A stretch of 10,695 nucleotides of DNA from Bacillota bacterium (GTDB lineage Bacteria > Bacillota > Sulfobacillia > RBS10-35 > JAJYVM01): assembly GCA_021792015.1 (NCBI GenBank), contig JAJYVM010000102.1, positions 1 to 10,695 on the forward strand, given 5' to 3'. Every line of letters begins with the position of its first letter. Positions within the stretch are counted from its first letter, which is position 1. Of the stretch, positions 6,303-10,695 are shown piece after piece. The position numbers and the translations under genes were made by a program. The notes beneath the pieces are model-generated. The model was not told the origin of the DNA, did not search any database, and worked only from the letters and a program-made list of their open reading frames with translations.

Positions 6303-7217
6303 ATGACGTTGGATCCTTTCTCCGAGGCTGTGGCGCATGCGGCCGAGACCGTCGGCCCGTCCGTCGCCTGGGTCGGCCGCGCCGGCGACAGCGGCGTCGG
6401 TTCGGGCGTCGTCTGGGACAGCCACGGCCATGTCGTGACAAACGCGCACGTCGTCGCCGACGCGCGGGCCCTGGAGGTGGCCCTGCCCAGCGGCCAGCGC
6501 TTCGCGGCGCGGCCCGTGGGCGTCGACCCGCTGCTCGACCTCGCGGTGGTCCGCGTGCAGAGCACGGTCGCCTCGGAGTTGCGCCCCGCCAAGTTCGGGG
6601 ACTCGGATGCCCTGCGCGTCGGCCAGGGCGTGATCGCGCTCGGCAACCCGCTGGGCTTTTCCTGGACCGTTACGCTGGGCGTGGTCAGCGCGCTCGAGCG
6701 CTCGCTGGTGGAGCCGAACGGCGCCCTGCTCGACGGCCTGATCCAGACCGACGCCGCCATCAACCCCGGCAACAGCGGCGGCCCGCTGGCCACGCTCTCG
6801 GGCGAGGTGGTCGGCATTACGACCGCGATGATCATGGGCGGGCAGGGGCTCGGCTTCGCCATCCCGGCCAGCGCCGTGAAGCAGCAGATCGCCGAGATGC
6901 TGGCGGGCCGCCGGCCACGCCACCCGTGGCTGGGGATCGTCGGCCAGGCGGAGGTCGTCCCGCCCGCCGTGGCGCGCGCCCTGGAGCTGCCGGCCGACCG
7001 CGGCGTGCTGGTGACCGACATCGTGCCCGACGGCCCGGCGGAGCGCGGCGGCCTGCGCCCGATGGACTTCATCGTCTCCGTCAACGGCCGCGCCGTCTCC
7101 ACCCCGAGCGGCATCCGGCGGGCCCTTGGCTCGGCCGATGCCGCCGATGTGGACGTGCTGCGCGGCGCCAAGCGCCTCACGCGCCGGATCCGCGTGGCCG
7201 AGCGGCCGCGCGTCTGA
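6303..7217 (+). CDS. HtrA/DegP-like serine protease, trypsin-PDZ, no signal peptide
   Basis: This is a 304-residue S1C-type protease. The trypsin domain shows the triad H49 (VTNAHVV), D79 (LLDLAVV) and S158 (NPGNSGGPL), plus GNPLGFSWTVTLGVVS and GLGFAIP typical of HtrA. A single C-terminal PDZ domain (~205-298) contains RGVLVTDIVPDGPAERGGL. HtrA proteins degrade or refold damaged proteins, usually outside the cytoplasm. Here ATG 6303 is supported by GGAGAGAAGG eight bases upstream, and neither this start nor an in-frame extension to TTG 6222 encodes a signal peptide or membrane anchor, so the product looks cytoplasmic. The gene stands alone, with a promoter upstream and a terminator 27 bases after its stop, and converges with the HxlR gene. 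Confidence 0.93.
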   Translation: MTLDPFSEAVAHAAETVGPSVAWVGRAGDSGVGSGVVWDSHGHVVTNAHVVADARALEVALPSGQRFAARPVGVDPLLDLAVVRVQSTVASELRPAKFGDSDALRVGQGVIALGNPLGFSWTVTLGVVSALERSLVEPNGALLDGLIQTDAAINPGNSGGPLATLSGEVVGITTAMIMGGQGLGFAIPASAVKQQIAEMLAGRRPRHPWLGIVGQAEVVPPAVARALELPADRGVLVTDIVPDGPAERGGLRPMDFIVSVNGRAVSTPSGIRRALGSADAADVDVLRGAKRLTRRIRVAERPRV

Positions 7218-7244
7218 TCCTGCGCAGCTGAGGTCCATGCGGAA

Positions 7245-7271
7245 GGGGGCGGCCACCGGCCGCCCCCTTTT
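7245..7271 (+). terminator. Intrinsic terminator between the convergent HtrA-like and HxlR genes
   Basis: A perfect 10-bp stem, GGGGGCGGCC / GGCCGCCCCC, closes on a three-base ACC loop (7245-7267) and is followed by TTTT (7268-7271). It ends the protease transcript. On the minus strand it also lies just after the HxlR stop but has a poorer T tract there, so bidirectional action is possible but weaker. Confidence 0.85.
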
Positions 7272-7272
7272 C

Positions 7273-7713
7273 CTACCCTTCGCGCACAAACCGCGTCCTG
7301 GCGCGGTGCACCTCGTGCATGTGCCCCTCCGCCCACCGGCACAGCGTGCTCAGCGGCTCGATCAGCGTGGCGCCCAGCTCGCTCAGGGCGTAGTCCACCC
7401 GCGGCGGCACGACCGGGTGCACATTCCGCTCGACCAGCCCGTCCCGCTCCATGCGCCGCAGCGTCTGCGTCAGCATCTTCTGCGAGATGCCCCCGACCGT
7501 GCGCTGCAGCTCGCTGTACCGGAGCGTGCGGCCGGCCAGGGCGTAGACGACGATCACCGACCACTTGTCCGCCACGAGGTCGAGCACCTCGCGCGAATCA
7601 CAGCAGGGGTCCAGCACGTTGGGCCCGCGGTGGCTGCCGCCCGGCTCCGCCGTTCGGGCGGGAGCAGCCGATCCGCCGGCCGCGCCCCCCGCCGCCGCGC
7701 CTCCCGGCAACAT
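7273..7713 (-). CDS. HxlR-family winged-helix transcriptional regulator
   Basis: From ATG 7713 this is a 146-residue protein with a full HxlR winged-helix domain at ~38-130: SREVLDLVADKWSVIVVYAL, then RYSELQRTVGGISQKMLTQTLRRMERDGLVERN and PPRVDYALSELG. HxlR regulators bind operators as dimers, and several respond to electrophiles or oxidants through an N-terminal cysteine; here C37 and C38 are adjacent just before the domain, with C125 near the C-terminus. The stop codon is TAG. The start is uncertain: the first ~35 residues are Ala/Gly-rich, ATG 7806 would lengthen the protein to 177 residues, and GTG inside the NVLDPCC stretch would shorten it; none has a strong ribosome site. It is divergent from the M20 genes, which are its most likely targets. 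Confidence 0.9.
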   Translation of the reverse strand: MLPGGAAAGGAAGGSAAPARTAEPGGSHRGPNVLDPCCDSREVLDLVADKWSVIVVYALAGRTLRYSELQRTVGGISQKMLTQTLRRMERDGLVERNVHPVVPPRVDYALSELGATLIEPLSTLCRWAEGHMHEVHRARTRFVREG

Positions 7714-7934
7714 GTCCCCGGGCACCGCGGCGCCCGCCTGCGCCGCCTCGGTCGCCCCGCGCGCCCGCGCCGCATCCCCGGCTTCCCTGTCGAGCACTCG
7801 CGCCATGCCCCGCGCCGCCCCCGTTCCCGCGCGCCAGCGCCTGCGCCGCCGCGCGGCTTCAGCCCCAGTATCCCACCCTCGCCGGGCTGGCGGTAGCGGC
7901 AGGTGGCGGCCGGCGGCGGCAGGTTCCCCGCCGG

Positions 7935-7952
7935 CTGGAGTCGTACTTCCAG
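7935..7952. promoter_or_regulatory. Inverted repeat CTGGA-N8-TCCAG, possible operator
   Basis: A short dyad with 5-bp arms lies just upstream of the M20 ribosome binding site in the divergent HxlR/M20 intergenic region, a natural position for an HxlR operator. The arms are short and the match may be chance. Confidence 0.25.
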
Positions 7953-7972
7953 GAGCAAGCGAGGTGTTTGCC

Positions 7973-9157
7973 GTGCCGGATGTTGCGGACCTCAAGCGGC
8001 GTGCCTGTGCCGTGGTCGACCAGCTGGCGCCGCGCCTGATCGAGCTCAGCCACCGGATCCACGATAACCCCGAGTTCCAATTCGAAGAGGTCAAGGCCTC
8101 GGCCTGGCTGGCGGAGTTTCTCGGCAACGAGGGGCTGCCCGTCGAGCTGGGCGCCGCCGGAATGCCGACCGCCTTCTTCGGTAAAAAGCGCGGCGGCGAC
8201 GGGCCCACCGTGGCCCTGGTCGCGGAGTACGACGCCCTGCGCGGCCTCGGCCACGCATGCGGGCACAACATCCTGGGCACATCGAACGTGGGCGCGGCCG
8301 TCGCGGTGAGCCGCCTGATCGGCGAGATCGGCGGCACCGTCGAGATCTTCGGCACCCCGGCCGAGGAGGGCGGCGGCGGCAAGATCCCCTTCGTCAAGGA
8401 GGGCTACTTCAGGGACGTGGCCGCGGCCGTCTCCATGCACCCGCAGGGCGGCGGCCGGCCCGCTGGCGTCAACGGCCGCTGCCTGGCCGTGATCCCGTTC
8501 GTCTTCAAGTTCTACGGCAAGCCGGCCCACGCCGCCGGCAACCCGCACGACGGCCGCAACGCCCTGGATGCCCTGATCCAGACCTTCAACGGCATCAACG
8601 CCATGCGCCAGCACGTGCGCTCGGACGTCCGCATCCACGGCATCATCCGCCACGGCGGCGAGGCCGCCAACGTGACGCCCGACTTCACCCAGGGCGAGTT
8701 CCTGGTGCGCGCGCCCTCGGCGGTGGACGTGCGGGCCGTGGCCGACCGCGTGCGCGCCTGCGCCGAGGCGGGCGCCCTGGCCGCGGGCTGCCGCGTGGAG
8801 ATCGAGGAGGGCCCGTTCTACGAGGACATGGTGCCGAACGCCCCGCTGAACACGGCCATGCTCAAGAACATCGAGGCCCTTGGCCTGCCGTCGGTGCCGC
8901 CGACCGATGCCGTGGGGATGTTCGGGACCGACCTCGGCAACGTCAGCCGTGCCTGCCCGACCGTGTCGGCGTCGGTGAACATCGCCGGACCGGGCGTCCA
9001 CCCGCACCAGCACGAGTTCGCCGTGGCCGCCGCCTCGCCCGAGGGCGACCGCGCGGTGATCGACGCGGCGAAGATCATGGCCATGACCGCGATCGACGTG
9101 CTCACCGATCCGGCCCTGCGCGAGCAGGCGGCCGCCGACTTCCGGGCCGCCATCTGA
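7973..9157 (+). CDS. M20-family amidohydrolase/peptidase (AbgB/PM20D2-like)
   Basis: This is a 394-residue metal-dependent hydrolase that cleaves an amide bond of an N-acyl amino acid, aminobenzoyl-glutamate-like or dipeptide substrate; the exact substrate cannot be told. Motifs are the N-terminal RLIELSHRIHDNPEFQFEE, the M20D metal site GLGHACGHNILG (C96, H98), the TPAEEGGGGK site (E131, E132), MHPQ with H156, the dimerisation-domain histidine in KPAHAAGNP (H186) and a C-terminal PGVHPHQHEF with H343-H347. All expected ligands are present. GTG 7973 is chosen because GAGGTG lies six bases upstream and family homology starts directly after; GTG 7964 is an alternative. It is followed after 62 bases by a second M20 gene and is divergent from the HxlR regulator, so the set is probably one functional unit. 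Confidence 0.92.
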   Translation: MPDVADLKRRACAVVDQLAPRLIELSHRIHDNPEFQFEEVKASAWLAEFLGNEGLPVELGAAGMPTAFFGKKRGGDGPTVALVAEYDALRGLGHACGHNILGTSNVGAAVAVSRLIGEIGGTVEIFGTPAEEGGGGKIPFVKEGYFRDVAAAVSMHPQGGGRPAGVNGRCLAVIPFVFKFYGKPAHAAGNPHDGRNALDALIQTFNGINAMRQHVRSDVRIHGIIRHGGEAANVTPDFTQGEFLVRAPSAVDVRAVADRVRACAEAGALAAGCRVEIEEGPFYEDMVPNAPLNTAMLKNIEALGLPSVPPTDAVGMFGTDLGNVSRACPTVSASVNIAGPGVHPHQHEFAVAAASPEGDRAVIDAAKIMAMTAIDVLTDPALREQAAADFRAAI

Positions 9158-9169
9158 GGGCTGCGTGAA

Positions 9170-9191
9170 GGGGCGCGCGGACGCGCGCCCC
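9170..9191 (+). other. GC-rich hairpin between the two M20 genes
   Basis: GGGGCGCGC and GCGCGCCCC form a 9-bp stem with a four-base loop, 13 bases after the first M20 stop. It is followed by CACAAAATC rather than a T tract, so it is not a standard intrinsic terminator. It could tune mRNA stability or cause partial termination between the two genes. Confidence 0.55.
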
Positions 9192-9219
9192 CACAAAATC
9201 GGTTCCGTTGAGGTGCGCC

Positions 9220-10377
9220 ATGTCAATTGAGACGGACGTCCGGAGCCGCGCGTTTCCCGCGGTCGACAAGATGGCCGACGCGCTGCTCGATCAGACCATC
9301 GCCATCGCCGCCGTGCCGGCCTCCCCGTACGGGGAGCAGGAGCGGGGGGCCTTTCTGCTGCAGCGGTTCCGCGAGGTTGGCCTCGCCGACGTCCAGCAGG
9401 ACGAGGTCGGCAACGTCATCGGCCTGCGCAAGGGCACCGGCGGCGGGCCGCGGATCCTGCTGGCGGCGCACATGGACACGGTCTATCCGAAGGGCACCGA
9501 CTTCACCCCGCGCCGCGACGGCAGCCGGGTGCACGGCCCAGGCATCCGCGACAACTCGGCCGGCGTCGGCGTGCTGCTTGGCATGGTGCAGGCCCTCGAC
9601 GCGGCGGGCATCCAGACGCCCGGCGACCTTGTCGTGTGCTCGAACGTGGGCGAGGAGGGGCTCGGCAACCTGCGCGGGATGCGCGCCCTGATGGAGGCCT
9701 GGGGGAGCAGGTGTGATGCGGTGCTCGTCGTCGACGGCGATCTGTCGGGGGTCGTGCACGCGGGGATCGGCAGCACGCGCCTGCGGGTGAAGATCACCAC
9801 GCCGGGCGGCCACAGCTACGGCAACTTCGGGGCGCCGAACGCCATCCACATCATGGGGCGGATCATCGCCGACTTCTCGGCGCTCAGGGTGCCGGAGCGG
9901 CCGCGCACCACGTACAACGTGGGCACCATCGCCGGCGGCATCTCCGTCAACAGCATCGCCGCCTCGTGCGAGGCGGTCATCGACATGCGCTCCGTCGAGA
10001 TGGGGCCGCTGGAGGCGGTCGAGGCCTCGCTGCGCGAGATCGTGGCGCGCCACGGGCGGGGGGCGGACGTCAAGGCCGACATCGAGGTGCTGGGCCGGCG
10101 GCCGGTCGGCTCGATCCCGGCCGATCACCCGCTGGTCAAGCTGGTGGCGGAGGCGCACAGGGCCGTGGGGCTGCCCGTGCGGTCCGAGCCAAGCAGTACC
10201 GACGCCAACATTCCCCTGGCGATGGGCATCCCGGCGGTCTGCACGGGCGCCAGCCAGGGCGGGGCGGTGCACTCGCCGACGGAGTACCTGGACGCCGATT
10301 CCCTGGTGCCGGGCGCCAAGTCGCTGCTCATGGCCGTGGCGCTGGTGCAGGACCGCTTCCCGGCGAAGAAGGGCTGA
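9220..10377 (+). CDS. M20/M25/M40-family metallopeptidase
   Basis: This is a 385-residue dinuclear-zinc hydrolase of the M20A/peptidase-T-like type, distinct in sequence from the M20 protein before it. Visible active-site residues are H84 and D86 (AAHMDTV), bridging D111 (GPGIRDNSAG), catalytic base E145 with ligand E146 (NVGEEGLGNL), D172 or D174 (VVDGDL) and H351 (GAVHSPTEY). The dimerisation domain (about 185-290) carries GGHSYGNF with H198. No signal peptide is present, so it acts on imported or intracellular peptides or acyl amino acids. ATG 9220 has GAGGTG four bases upstream. It lies 62 bases after the first M20 gene, probably in the same transcript, with an MFS transporter start following 129 bases later. 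Substrate is unknown. Confidence 0.93.
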   Translation: MSIETDVRSRAFPAVDKMADALLDQTIAIAAVPASPYGEQERGAFLLQRFREVGLADVQQDEVGNVIGLRKGTGGGPRILLAAHMDTVYPKGTDFTPRRDGSRVHGPGIRDNSAGVGVLLGMVQALDAAGIQTPGDLVVCSNVGEEGLGNLRGMRALMEAWGSRCDAVLVVDGDLSGVVHAGIGSTRLRVKITTPGGHSYGNFGAPNAIHIMGRIIADFSALRVPERPRTTYNVGTIAGGISVNSIAASCEAVIDMRSVEMGPLEAVEASLREIVARHGRGADVKADIEVLGRRPVGSIPADHPLVKLVAEAHRAVGLPVRSEPSSTDANIPLAMGIPAVCTGASQGGAVHSPTEYLDADSLVPGAKSLLMAVALVQDRFPAKKG

Positions 10378-10506
10378 GCCGGGGCGGGGTCCGGCGGCCG
10401 GGGCGGTCGGGGGGCGCGCATCTGGCCCTGGCTGTCGCCGCCTGTCTGGATCCGGCTTTGAGGCCACCCGCCGTGGCACAGTGCTCGCCGGGGAGGCGCG
10501 GAGGCC

Positions 10507-10695
10507 GTGCGGAGCGTCCCCCGCGCCATGTGGCTCGTGGCGGTGGGAGCGGCCGTCAACAGCTTGGGTATGGGCTTCTTCTGGCCGCTCACCACCGCCA
10601 TCTAGGTGCACCAGGTGCTGGGCCAGTCCATGACGGTGGCCGGCGCCGTGCTCACGGTGCAGGCCGGGGCGGGGCTGGTGGGCTCCGCCTTGGGC
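10507..10695 (+). pseudogene. MFS transporter N-terminus with in-frame TAG (runs off window)
   Basis: From GTG 10507 (GGAGG just upstream; ATG 10528 is an alternative) the frame encodes the first transmembrane helix of a major-facilitator protein, MWLVAVGAAVNSLGMGFFWPL. It then meets TAG at 10603-10605 (codon 33), then continues in the same frame as VHQVLGQSMTVAGAVLTVQAG and the start of helix 2. The helix 1-loop-helix 2 pattern FWPL-T-I-(Y)-VHQVLG is typical of MFS proteins, and the stop sits where a tyrosine (TAC) would be a natural residue. The frame remains open to the window end. Either the gene is a pseudogene, the codon is a sequence error, or the stop is read through. Family assignment rests on the short N-terminal match. 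Confidence 0.6.

Noticed and set aside
7565..7972. Upstream extension of the first M20 protein
   Set aside because: The added residues are low-complexity and antisense to the HxlR gene; GTG 7973 has a well-placed GAGGTG and homology starts there.
9170..9191. Intrinsic terminator after the first M20 gene
   Set aside because: The stem is strong but no T tract follows on either strand.

Overview
The window is very GC-rich bacterial DNA, roughly 70% by eye, with GTG starts, four-base gene overlaps and mostly TGA stops. The order aroC-aroK-aroB, the ~390-residue chorismate synthase and the HxlR regulator fit high-GC Firmicutes (Symbiobacterium/Thermaerobacter-like), Actinobacteria or Chloroflexi. 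I cannot place the organism more precisely.

Layout. (1) Positions 1-2802, minus strand: a shikimate-pathway operon transcribed aroC -> aroK -> aroB. Both junctions are GTGA stop/start overlaps, and aroB runs off the left edge just short of its expected end. (2) 2803-3181: aroC upstream region with no convincing gene. It holds an array of eight 11-12 bp repeats (3034-3121). (3) 3182-5720, minus strand: an IS607-family element of about 2.5 kb. It has a serine-recombinase gene tnpA interrupted by an in-frame TAG at codon 42, an intact-looking RuvC nuclease gene tnpB, and a structured tail downstream of tnpB that is a candidate omegaRNA/right end. A 7-bp direct repeat GTTGACA (minus sense) marks the likely ends. 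(4) 5720-6130, minus strand: decayed coding sequence. It includes a recognisable DJ-1/GlxA-type fragment that has lost its nucleophile cysteine and is cut off exactly at the IS left end, and a frameshifted membrane-segment ORF. (5) 6303-7217, plus strand: an HtrA/DegP-like trypsin-PDZ protease without a signal peptide, with a promoter upstream and a strong intrinsic terminator downstream. (6) 7273-7713, minus strand: an HxlR-family regulator, divergent from (7) two M20 metallohydrolase genes in tandem (7973-9157 and 9220-10377), followed by (8) the start of an MFS transporter that carries an in-frame TAG at codon 33 and continues beyond the window.

The aro genes catalyse three chorismate-pathway steps: DHQ synthesis, shikimate phosphorylation and chorismate formation. 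The HxlR-M20-M20-MFS block reads as a catabolic or scavenging cluster for an amide- or peptide-type substrate with its own local regulator. The least ordinary features are the two gene-interrupting amber codons, the TnpB element with a disabled recombinase, and the phased repeat array in the aroC leader.
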